Source of the DNA: Heliopora coerulea
Lineage: Eukaryota; Cnidaria; Anthozoa; Scleralcyonacea; Helioporidae
Assembly: GCA_030142905.1 (NCBI GenBank)
Contig: JASJOG010000003.1
Coordinates: 2,478,001-2,542,000 of the forward strand
Length of the DNA: 64,000 nt
Direction of reading: 5' to 3'
Shown piece after piece: positions 1 through 11,100 of this stretch. The translations under genes were made by a program, and so were the position numbers. Numbering within the stretch: position 1 is the first letter of the stretch; each line of letters starts with the position of its first letter. The notes below the pieces were generated by a model. It saw nothing but the letters and a program-made list of their open reading frames with translations. It searched no databases and was not told where the DNA came from.

Positions 1-322
1 TTTGTACTATGTTTCTGTAGAAAATACTTTTGTTGACTTTGATCACCATTTAGCAATTTGGAGCGTGTCGACGTGTACTTGCAGGTCATTAGAAGATTTG
101 TAGGGATCCCGTAGAGGAATGGGATGTACGAAAGAATAACGGACGACACTGAACGTGAAGAATACGTAAACAATATGTGTAAACAGTACGCACAAAAATT
201 TCTCGCCTAGTTCCTAGCTACGAAATAGAAACCAGCTACCCAAAAGGGGCAGGGAGCTTAACTGGCGTCGATCTGTTTCTTAGTTTGTGAAATGTTTGAG
301 AAAGTGTGTAATAATAATAGAT
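1..322. other. No gene recognised
   Basis: This stretch left of the pogo-like element shows no convincing exon. One acceptor-like site sits near position 101-103, but every frame after it soon meets a stop. If the INPP4 gene starts upstream of the window, this is intron sequence. Confidence 0.4.
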
Positions 323-324
323 TA

Positions 325-520
325 CAGTCGAACCTCCATTAAGCGGCCACCCTCTATTAAACGGCCGCATATCAAAGTCCCAAAATATTTGTAATACAGT
401 TACTATAAAATATCCCTCTATTAAACGGCCACCTCCATTAAGCGGCCGCGGCCGCGGCCACCTATGAGCAGTCCCAAATGATGTTTTATATAAATTATTA
501 CTTCTATTAAACGGCCCGCT
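325..520. repeat. Left TIR and subterminal GCGGCCACC repeats
   Basis: The unit (T/C)TATTAA(A/G)CGGCCACC occurs at 333-351, 352-368, 418-434, 432-450 and 504-518, in the same orientation with small changes. Clustered subterminal copies of an end motif are typical of transposase binding sites. A long minus-strand ORF across this block is only a translation of the repeats. Confidence 0.6.
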
Positions 521-695
521 TGCATAATTTACTTGGCGCAACTCTTTCAAGAGAACCGCACTAAAAAGTTGAGCTGATAATGCTTAATAATTTGCTTTAT
601 GTCACTCGACACCTCACTCAACTTTAAAGGTCATTAAATTCAAAGCATTGTTAGCAACAAAAGTGTCAGTGTTTGCGTTGCATAGAAACGCTCTA

Positions 696-1184
696 TTACT
701 TCGCGTCAAATCCCTCCTTTTTTAGCTTTGCCTTTAGCCAACTGATTGAAAAGGCATCTTCTGTGAAATGAAATTCACAGGGAATTTCCAAACCATAGCC
801 GCCACTTCTATTCACACGTTTGCCCTTGATCACTGCTTTACCGGAGTTTGCCGCTCGTTTAAGAAACTTTGTGAGCCAGATTGCCATTAATTTTGGAACA
901 TGTCCAATGATTTCAAAATCCTCCCTCATTTCATTCGGATGCGAGTATCGTTTTTCGGTAAACATATCAAGACGTCGCATTGCACGTTGACCTGATCTAA
1001 GACTAAGATTTTCTTCCCTTTTGTGCAAGCTTTCGCGAACAACTGCCACAGCATTAGAGTCCTCTTTGTTACTTGGTTCTCGCCTAAGATCATGTTCATC
1101 TTCAACGCTTGGCACCCAGATGTCCATATATGCATGATAGCCTCTGATAAACGAAATTACTTTAAATGTTTCCGTGGAGGACAT
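696..1184 (-). CDS. HIRAN-domain protein carried by the transposable element
   Basis: A 162-residue intact ORF with a true ATG (MSSTETFKV). It contains the HIRAN signature: REPSNKEDSNAVAVV at about residues 35-49, then a basic insert of about 40 residues, then IIGHVPKLMAIWLTKFLKR at about 90-108. In HLTF/Rad5-type proteins HIRAN binds single-stranded 3' DNA ends at stalled forks and damage. Here it is a stand-alone domain with no helicase or nuclease attached. The gene starts about 250 bases from, and divergently to, the Cys-rich/PIP-box gene, so both may share a promoter between 1185 and 1430. Intact frame in otherwise decayed surroundings suggests a young insertion or selection. The domain call is by eye; role in transposition is inference. 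Confidence 0.65.
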   Translation of the reverse strand: MSSTETFKVISFIRGYHAYMDIWVPSVEDEHDLRREPSNKEDSNAVAVVRESLHKREENLSLRSGQRAMRRLDMFTEKRYSHPNEMREDFEIIGHVPKLMAIWLTKFLKRAANSGKAVIKGKRVNRSGGYGLEIPCEFHFTEDAFSISWLKAKLKKEGFDAK

Positions 1185-1430
1185 TTCTCTGCTTTTGGCT
1201 TGCTAGCTGCAGAATAATTTTCGTTTGTAACCTGGTAATTTACGTGTCTGCTATATTTCTGATCTTTTGGCTGGCAGAAGACCTATATGTGTAAACGGAA
1301 ATGAGATTAGCAATACAGTTGATAGGTAGAGGCAGGTAGATTATATTTCAATTTGTATTTACTACATTTCTACATACACCAAGAAAGCGCCAACTGTTTC
1401 GATGTAGCAATGTAAGGTATTCAATTGGAA

Positions 1431-1703
1431 ATGTCCGAGTTGACGAGTACCGCATTTTGTCAAATGTGTGGTAGTGAAACAAATTACAAATGTTTGAGTT
1501 GCAGAAAAGCTGTATGTAACAGGTCAGCTAACTGTTCCATTGCCGCTCTTGGGCATGCTGAGGATCTGCGAAATTTTGCAATTTATAACGGATATGAGGA
1601 GCTAGCTCAATCAATATCTAAGACAAATGATTTGCTCTGTGCTTTGAAACTCAATGCACCGCGGCGACAAATGCAGATTGAGGACTATTTTAAGCCAACA
1701 TAG
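1431..1703 (+). CDS. Small Cys-rich protein ending in a PIP box
   Basis: About 90 residues from the ATG at 1431. Residues near the start form a Cys cluster (CQMCGSETNYKCLSCRKAVC, then a further Cys), which looks like a small zinc-binding finger. The C-terminus reads RRQMQIEDYFKPT. Its QMQIEDYF matches the PCNA-interacting consensus Q-x-x-[ILM]-x-x-[FY]-[FY] exactly. Pogo transposases are known to bind PCNA through such a box, so this may be a free-standing replication tether or the last exon of a former transposase. A polyadenylation hexamer AATAAA lies at 1884-1889, about 180 bases past the stop. An earlier in-frame TTG at 1425 is not a likely start. Confidence 0.55.
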   Translation: MSELTSTAFCQMCGSETNYKCLSCRKAVCNRSANCSIAALGHAEDLRNFAIYNGYEELAQSISKTNDLLCALKLNAPRRQMQIEDYFKPT

Positions 1704-1943
1704 ACTGCTAATAGTAAACGTATATGGTCGAACATATTGCACTTTGCACTTTTCCAAATTTAAGTTGTTAGTCTTTTGTTACCGCTTTGTTTAGTTCTTG
1801 TACCAAGTTTGAAAACTCTTTTGTTAACAACTACTTGATCTTTCTAAAGTCTACTTATTACTGTAATCAGTGATTTAAGATTGAATAAATAGACATTAGA
1901 CCACACCCAAGGTCTACTTTTTGCGTACTCCTATTTAGCGCCC

Positions 1944-2005
1944 ACCTCTATCAAGCGGCCACAAAGCCGATCCCCGAGGGTGGCCGCTTAATAGAGGTTC
2001 GACTG
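1944..2005. repeat. Right TIR and subterminal repeat
   Basis: The terminal inverted repeat occupies 1977-2005. A further subterminal unit (CCCACCTCTATCAAGCGGCCAC) precedes it at 1941-1962, in the orientation of the left-end units. The right end thus repeats the arrangement of the left end. Confidence 0.6.
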
Positions 2006-2114
2006 TACTTGGGTGCATGAGCAAGCCTGGCGCTAACAGAGGATTGACAAACATTTGCCCTTTGATCGTGACGAACGTTAGTAATAATGGTTTCATCTTA
2101 TCCTTGATTACTAG

Positions 2115-2172
2115 AAAAATTTTCATTACGGAGGAAAAGCAGAAGATTTTAGATTTGAATAATCTCGGAAAT
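2115..2172 (+). CDS. INPP4: INPP4 exon (first in window)
   Basis: Acceptor TTGATTACTAG, donor GTAAGT. Enters with one base completing a codon and leaves at phase 0. Encodes [19 protein letters not shown]. It is the least certain exon because it has no family motif, but the phase fits the next exon. It starts 110 bases after the pogo-like element. Confidence 0.6.
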
Positions 2173-5100
2173 GTAAGTACAATTTGTCCCATTCACTGAA
2201 GAAGGAACTGTATCATTGCTGTAATTACTGACTATAGGAAGTTCATGTATCTTAATTGAATTCATTGCATTTTGGTTCACTTTTCTCAACACCTACGCAC
2301 CTACATGTGATTCTTAGGGCCTAGGCCCCTTACTTTTGGAAAAGAATTTATTTTTAAAACGCACTAAACTTCTGATAGGACTAAATATTGCATCTAACGG
2401 ACAGAGACAGACTAAATCTACGACATCAAAATTTTAGCAAGTCCAATTGAGACAGGTTGGGTGCTAATGGGGGAATTAGGAATTGAAGGTCCGTCTGCTG
2501 TCCGAGATAACCGAGGTAACGATGCTATGTTATGGTCTTTTACATTTCACGTATATTTAGACACATTTACTTCTGTTCAGATGTTTTGCAATTTAAAGAT
2601 ATGTAAACTTTGATCAGCCTAAAAATGTTAAAAACTTTAATAAAAAAGACCAAACGTTTTCAATCTTAAGGGTTGCAAACATTTTTTGTGTTCATAACCA
2701 TAACAATGATTGTATAGTCGAAACCCTTTTGGGCTTTTGTATTAAAGTTTTTAACATTTTTCGCCCAATCAAAGTGATATAAATTCACTTCTGTTTTATT
2801 TTGCTGTGTTAGTCCCTGTATGGATACATTTAATTTTCTCAAAAAAAGTATGTTAGCACAGCGCCGCCTGATTTACTTTTTACTTATTTTACTAAAGTAA
2901 TGAGAATTAATAAATGAATCAAATAATAAAGGAGCCAAAGAATTTGTGACTCGGGAAACGTTAATAAAATGCATAATGCTTTAGTTTTATCTCATTTTAT
3001 TTATTGCTTCAATGTATGGCTTAACAGCACTACGACTTACTAATATGAATAAGCTTTATAAGCTTCAAAAGAAGGCTGCTCGTGTGATAACCGGAGCAAA
3101 CTGCGATATTCGATCATCAGAAATTTTCGAAAAACGTGATTGGAAACCACTTGAAACCATTTTTAAAAAGCGAGATCTTCTTGTGACATTTAAAGCTATA
3201 CCAGGTTGGGTACCTAAATATATAACAGATCACTTCACTGTTGTCCATAATAACGTGTATGGACTTGGAAGTAATGACAAAAAAAAATTCATTTACCAAA
3301 ACGACAAAAAAAAATTTATGAGATTTACTTTCACATGCCGTGGCTCCACTCGTGGAATTGTTTACCTCACAATATGTTAAATAATTTGACTATACTCTCA
3401 TTATGCAGTTTTACGAACTTAATTAATGACTATATATAAAATCAATATTAACTAATAGTCCTATAATACTACTAATAATAATAATAATTTTGCTCTTCGT
3501 TTGTAAAATATTAATAGACTTAGTATAAATAGCTCTAGGTAAGTAATATTATTGTGTATTAATGTATTATATATCTGATAGTTAATGCACGGCCCTTTGA
3601 AACCCAGGAAAATTGAATAGGTAACCGTGCTTAAAGAAATTTAAATAAAGTAAAGTAAAGTAATCAAGGACTGTGCAATAGAGAATTTCTGTTACCTAAG
3701 GCAAGTGGTATGTTCAGATCATATTGACAAAAGTTGTTAGCGGCTGAACAGTTTGAATTTTACATGAATGTATTTGTCCTAACAAAAATTTAACATATCA
3801 TTTCACATGTGAAAAGCATATGAAATTGATGAAATTGCGTCTGAATTTGATATATTTCTGTTGTTTTGCCTTCCTAGCTAAACCCAGAGTGGGATAATGC
3901 TCGGCAGGAAATATTAGACAATCACTTCAAGTTGGTTAGCAACTATACCGGGGTATTTCGGCATTTGAACCAGGAAAGAGGTGAGGAAAGCAGTATTGTC
4001 CATTTTTCATAGGTAATTTATATAATAACACACATTCACAGTCATGGCCATCACCACCACCGTGAGCATTGTCATTATATCAGAGTTCGTGGCTGCACTC
4101 GCACGATCGCCAGTGGTAACTAAATTTTGTATAGCGCGACCACAATAGCCGGTTCCGCTTATTAACTCAGCTGAATGGAAGTATCAGAATACCCTTCGAC
4201 GTTTTCTTTTTCATGCAAATATTTAATACCCAGAGGGGATGGAAAGACAGTTGCCTACATTACCATAACAAAGAAGATTTCGAAAAGCTTTCTGGTAGTT
4301 GTATTCAGCAGTTAAATAAGGGGAACCGACCAATGAATAAAAAATCACAATTCGCTTGCCAGTTTGGCGAGCGCAATTTTTGCAAACTTAATTTAAGTTG
4401 TTTAATCTACCATTTTAAAAATATATGCTCTTTCATGTTCAAATATAGATCCGTGATGTAATGTATAATTTAGGTTCGAATCAAATTGGCAAAATTTGCA
4501 TCTGTTGCGAAGTTTGTGATGGCAAATAAAAGTACTTTTGAAAACAGCGCAGCATTCAGCCATCTTGATTTGTAACCAGATTTTTTTATGCCAGAAACCT
4601 GGCTGATCTTTTATGAAGAGATAAACTTTAAATTCCAAACAGCTTCAGTCGCTTGGTGCGTTCGGAATGGCTACCATTCCTAAATGTATGGATAAAAAGG
4701 CTACGAGGGGTTAGTTACGTGTAAGAGTTTCAGCCAAGCTAATTGGCTTAAATTTCAAAAATACATTAAGGGTTGAAGATTTCTACTTGCAACCGCTAGA
4801 CAATTTCTAAAGGGAAGAAATTTTTCACGTAATCGTTTCCTAAGAACAAGAGGACGCCATGCTGTATTGAGTTTTTGCTACTGATGGTTTTTGGCGAGGT
4901 GCTGGCTTAATGAGAACCGCTAAAAATTTAAATAAATACCTGGGCACAAGAGGCTACACAAAGTGGTTCGATGCTCAAAAAAGTAATCTCAAGTAATTTT
5001 AACATTCGGTGTGATTACCCAGGTGACAATGATTGTCGCTTTGGGGTTCGTAATGATAATGATTATCATGGCGAGGATGATGATAATCATACTATTTTAT

Positions 5101-8100
5101 TTTACTCTCGCTTGTGACTCATATCGTAATAAAACGTAAAACTCTCTCGTCTGAATGTTTACAAAAACTTAACCTCTCACTTGGGATCAAAAAGTTAATT
5201 CAGTCTATCAATTGATATAAAAGCAGGGATAATCAATTTGTATAGTTTACGTAATATTTGTATAATAATGTTCATGTAATGTTGAATGATTTCTCAGAAT
5301 CAACTACACCATTTTTAATTCGAAATCGTCACTGGCCACATCAAATTTTCGAAAGGTCAAACCAAATTCATAAGATGTCAGAACAAATACTTAAGATGTC
5401 AAATCAAATTCGTAAGAAGTAAAAACAAAATCACAAGAAGTCAAATCAAATTCGTACGACGCTAAATCATACTCGTATGACACCAAATCAAATTCATAAG
5501 ATATCAAATGAGATGGGCGAAATTTCAAAACAAACGGAAAATTCAAATCAAAAATATAAATCGTAGCACCAAATGTGGTTTTTATGAATTCAAATTCCCG
5601 ATTGGGTAATGAGTCAAATCCATTGGGTAAGGTGTTAAAGCACAATCTGAAATCAAACCAAGCTCATGCAATGGCTAACATACGAAATTCCACGACATGC
5701 TATGGCGAACAGAGAATGGAAATGATTATGGGCATTTTATCTACTGTAGATTTACAATTGCATGAGCTTGGTGTGATTTCAAATTGTGTTTTAACACATT
5801 ACTCAATATAGTCGACTCCTTGTCCAATCGGGAATTTGATTTCATAAAAACCACGTTTGGTGCTACGATTTACCATGTTTTTTTTTGACTTCTTTGCGCT
5901 TGTTTTGACATTTCGCCCATCTCATTTGGCATCTTATGAATTCGATTTGGTGTCGTACAAATTTGCTTTGATATCTTACGAATGTGTTCTGACATCTCAA
6001 TTTGGTTTGACCATTCACGAATTTGATGTAACCAGAGACGATTTTGAATTAAAAATGGTGTAGTGTAATGGCACAAAAAATTAGTTTATTAGTAATGAGT
6101 GTATCGATGAATTAACCGATTGTGTGAAACTATATTTTACGTCCAAGGACTTGAACTACTATTTCCAGTCCAAGGACTGGAAAAAAATAGTACAAGTCCT
6201 CTGCCCAGTGCTTCCATGGTGTTAAAACAGAGGTGCGCATCCTTTCTGGTTTTGCGGGCTAAATTTCTGGCTTAGAATAGTGGGCGGGCCAGCAGTTTTT
6301 CTTTGGGCCTTTCATTTCCCTCCATGGGGTCGATTGTTCTATGGCAAAGATGCTGTTTTTCTAACTTAATAAACTTAATAAAGTCCCTACCTTTGAGTTA
6401 AGCTAATTAGGGTGCCAAATTCGTTCTTGGAAAAGTTTGATTCTGACATTTATTAACAATAAAAATTTCTAATTTTTAGTATAGAAAGTATTTATTTTTC
6501 AACTTGCAATTCTCCGCGGGCCACATAAACGACTCTCGCGGGCCGCAGGTTGCGCACCCCTGTGTTAAAAGTTTGCTCACGTGGTGTCATTCAGCGTGTC
6601 TGATTGAATTGATATACCATAAATTATTAATGAGTTTGAAGTTTGAAATCACGAAAAGAATCTTATTTACTGTTCCTTCAGGTTCATATTATGAGAATCT
6701 TGAGATTTATCCCCGGAAAGGGGATAAATGGAAAGGATCAAACGTGGCGCGTTTATTTGAAGTTATTCGAAGACTTCATTGAGTCTTTTTTTGCGACTTG
6801 GGGGCTTCGTTCTTTTGTTGAGACACTTGGTGGTTGTAGCCTCATTAGACGCATGCGGCTGGAAGATACAAAATTTAAGACTGGCTCTGTTGGAGTTTCT
6901 CCTTTTCTTCGACGTGTTTTGACTATTTAGCCATATATTGTCACTTAAACTCGCCTTGTACTTAAATATTGCGATCCCGAAACGAATTCGTATCGATAAA
7001 TTCTAATTTTTGTCGTAAACGTTAGGTGAGAACGCTATAACGGTTAAATTAAATGTACGAATAACAGCAACAATAACAGTAATAGTAACCGTTACATCAA
7101 TGACAATATAACGGTTACAGAATCCGTAACGATAAGAAACTCAAGGAGTGACTTCTTTCACGGGGATGGGAAGACAAACAGACTAATCAGTAATTTATTC
7201 TACGAATGTGATTGATGATCAATTTAATAGTTGATCAACATGGTGGAAGACGAAGGAGATGCATGAATAAAACAAGCCGAAGTAGTGGAAAATTTAATGA
7301 TTCAGTCTAACTTTCTAACGATGTATCAGCCACTCAGGCAACCTACCATGATTCACTCTGATACGTAGAATCAGGATAGTCAAGTAGTATCGTAACAATA
7401 TATTTACATGCAACATCGTCATATCAAGATGACGCAACCAGTACTTCACTGCAGTCACTTGCGAAAGAAACTGACCTCAGTAGATTATGTGCAAGGCGTA
7501 AGCGTGGTTAATAATTGAAGGGAACCTATATTATTTTTATAAATTCATATCTTCCTTTTACTATACTACCTAAAGAGGAAGAGCTAGTGTCAAAGTTCTT
7601 CGACTGAAGGAAGCCGTGTTTGTGTATTTGTAGGCATGTAACATGCACCTAACTTGCATTTGTGTGTCAGCATGCTAACATGCACTCGCTCAAAGTCAAG
7701 TACCGGTAGACATTGAAAGTTAAAAATTCCCCTCATAGAATTTTCCGTTCCATGTTGTCTTGTGGAAATTTTCCAAAGGGCAAAATGAGCATAATATTTG
7801 TTTTGTTTCGACCATGTCATTGTTTCGGCGGATAAGAGATTACAATCATACTGTGTTTTGTCCAGAATTGAAGACAGCTCTGTCTCGGGAAAGGTATCCA
7901 AAATATTTTTACATTATATTATACTGTGATATAATTTAGTGACATAAATTGATAGTGATATGTTTGTGATATGGTGACGGTGATAGTGAAAATAATTAAT
8001 TAATGATGGTGGTAGGGATAGTAATAGCAATAACAATATAACCAAGTCAGTTTACGTGAATGAAGAATAGAAGATGATGGAGACTTTGTGAGACTTCACG

Positions 8101-11100
8101 ATCCTAACCTAGCAAAATGAATAGTATAATTATTATTTAATCGTTGGAATGTTTTCCGTGTTGGTAAGAAGTCATAGAAGAACTAAACAGCGGACAACAA
8201 TTAACAATTATTCGCCGAAGGCGAAGGGAATATTGTTGAGTAATCCCCGAGATTTTGTCTCGAGGATTATTCAGTAATAGTCACTGAGCCTGAGAAGAAT
8301 AATTGTTTTAATATAATTACACAGGTGATTACTTGAAAGAAAGTAGTGAACTAGCACTTTTAAAATCTCCTTGGTAACATTTACAAGGGTAACCCCCATC
8401 TTGCTTCTGAACCTTCACTGTTGTATTTACCTATAGTGAATATGGAGATTTTGACGTATTCTTCCGGCCGATCATCACGCGGGGTTTTAGATAACCACCT
8501 GTGTAATTATACTAAATGGTTTTATTCTGTTTGTACTGCGCTGTTTCTTATGATTAACGCTCAATTATCCAGTTTACCCATCTCAGTTGAATTTGTATGC
8601 AAATAATAAACAATTTTGTGGTTCATTTAGAACGACAAGATAAAGGAGTTTCTTCAGGTCTTAATTTTAAACCGAGCAGACTCAAGACTGATAAGAGGCT
8701 TGCATTTGTAACTACAAATCTTCATTTGCAAAGATTAAAAGTGATCGACGGACCAGATGGTAACATACGATATGTCATGCAGTCAGTTAATTCTGTTATA
8801 TCATATATATTATTTGAAGTGGCAAGAGTTCCGTTGTTGTTTATGATGCTTTTTCGCATTTCATGCATTTTAGAGCATGTCTACGACATCGTGACTTTTG
8901 GTGCTCCATCTGCTCATTCAATGAAGTACAGTAAAGGTGGATTAAGAAGGTTATTGGGAAATCTTAAAGAAGCGTATCATTCGTACGTACAGTTATCTGA
9001 TAATTTTCTTAGAACTTTGGTAGACCTTAGTAGGTTATATTTCATAACTGTTTGCAGTACATAAAAATTGTTAAGATGTAGATATATTTTGAAATGATAG
9101 GTTGCTCCCCAATATTGACAGGGATAGAACTAGCTTACGTTGACTTTCCTTAAGAAATGTTCTAACGTCATTTCACAAGTGAAAAAAGTATAGAATTGGG
9201 ACATTTTCACACACAAAGGTTTTATTTTGTATAGAAAATGGAACATTTTCACGTGCGAAATACCTGATTCACATGTGAAATGACATTTTACTTGAGAGAT
9301 TGCAAACTAAACATATATGAAAATGTCACATGAAATTTTCGTTTTGCATGTAGTAAATAGTAAACATATTTGAATCCGTGTTTCAACTGAGTTGTATATT
9401 TTCGAGTTCTCCCAAATTGCCACGAATGTTCTTATCTAATGAAATTACGGAAAACTGTTTTCCGTTTCCTTATATAGGATTAATACCGAGAACGGAGGCT
9501 TTAAGCCAGATAATTCCCGAGGGGCCGAAGGTCCCGAGATATTTATCTGGCTTAAAGCCGACCTTCAAAGTATTTATCCGTCTTAAAACACGATTGAAGG
9601 TTTCCTTCGAGAAATGTTAAGCGACATGATTCGTTTTTGTTTTGAGAAGTAAAAATCATGTTTTCAGGTTGTGTTCCTTTCTGGATTAATTGTTGTCAAG
9701 GATTGTATATACAACCCAAGCTATTTTAGGTATTGTATATACAGTCTGCGCCAGCTTGTCAAAAGCTCTATTGTTTAGATAGGTTTCTTTGGAGGATAAA
9801 GCCCTCGAAAGAACAAAGAAAACCGACTTAATCGTATTTTAATATAAAATAATTTGTAGAAATAGCAGAATTAGCACTTCCTTACATACTCATGAAAATG
9901 TTAATTCTCCTTTCTGTTCAGAATAGCGTACGTGGTGGCGTGAGCATTTCCACATTTCCATCAAGTTTAAGAAACAGACCCTTTATAGCCAATAACCATG
10001 CACATTTTTAAAATGTTATCTTATCAACGGATGTGAACATTTTTACCTGTGAAAAACATGATTCATAAGTGATATGTCATCTGAAATTTTTTTATAAGAA
10101 TCACCGTTTTCCAAATCTATGTCTTGTTTACTATAATCTTAAAAAAAACCGAAAAAAAACATGAAAACTGAATGCTGTAACGGCAGTGTTCAACGACCAG
10201 TAAAATGCCAAAAGGTTGAACAACTGCCGAAACTGAACAGAGCCCTAACGTTTCGAGTGAAGGCCATTCATCAGAGAGTGAAACGTTTACTTCAAGTGAT
10301 CCTGTTTTCCAATGTTACGGTCACCGCGTTTCTGTTGTTCACCTCTCATTTCCAGTTGGTATGTCGTGTAAGTAGAGGTTAACTTGATGCAAAAAAAGTA
10401 CACATATAAAAATACCTGTTGTGTGTGCTGTCATTTTCCGTGTGTTAATTCGCAATTCCCTTTCCAGACAAACTGGTGGAGATAACCGAGCAAATCGAGC
10501 GAAAAATAAAAGAGGTAGGTCAAGTTAAGTTTTTTAGGATCAATCAGATTATTTCTTACGCTTCTTAAAACTGGGGTTGAACTGCTGACATATTACATTC
10601 ACCTAAAGACGCCTTCACACAGAAGACTAAAGTTTGCCAAAACCAAGTTGGAACGTTGAACCATGTTGGTAAACTGTCTACAAAATAGAACTAGTCATTA
10701 TTTTCGCAATATTTTCTACAACTTTTTCCTCTTGAGTAACCCTCATTTGGCCTGTCAACGTTTATCAAGCAACTGTTGTTTACTATTAACTAACCCAAAT
10801 TCGTATATTATTCGCGCGATTTCCACGTCTACAGTACAAAATCACAAAAGAATGCTGAAGAATATTTTAGTTTATCAAGATATTCAAAATGATCCACGTG
10901 TATAGAATGTATTGTTGCCTGCATGCATTCCGGGACATACACGGTTCTACGGTTTTCAGTTCTTGGATGTAGTAGTATTACATCAGTAGTATTAGATCTT
11001 GTTCAAGGGGTTTTGATTTTGTTCAGAGTGATCTCTGAGGTCCTTCTGACTTATCAATGTGAACGGTTCCTGACAGTTTGGTGATTTGAGATCCTGAGAG

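Larger units (their letters stand above)
325..2005. mobile_element. Pogo-like TIR element with two divergent cargo genes
   Basis: The left end (325-354) and the right end (1977-2005) are inverted copies of one sequence beginning CAGTCGAACCTC, with about one mismatch in 30 bases. Both ends are flanked by TA (323-324 and 2006-2007), the target duplication expected of Tc1/mariner/pogo elements. CAGT as the first bases fits pogo/Tigger ends. Inside are two divergent ORFs: a HIRAN-domain protein on the minus strand and a short Cys-rich protein with a PIP box on the plus strand. No DDE transposase or CENP-B-type helix-turn-helix is visible, so the copy is probably non-autonomous. It lies in an INPP4 intron, about 110 bases before the first visible exon. 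Confidence 0.75.

Noticed and set aside
236..550. 104-residue minus-strand ORF
   Set aside because: It is a translation of the left TIR and its subterminal repeats.
5391..6076. ORFs with repeating SYEFDL-like peptides
   Set aside because: They follow the tandem units of a foldback element on both strands.
6504..6930. Possible extra INPP4 exon after TTCCTTCAG at 6680
   Set aside because: The exons at 3878-3980 and 8631-8759 already join in phase and the peptide has no family motif.
10468..10518. Alternative INPP4 exon frame [16 protein letters not shown] with donor at 10519
   Set aside because: It needs a weak GTCAAG donor and would skip the well-supported exons at 8631 and 8874, or break their phase.
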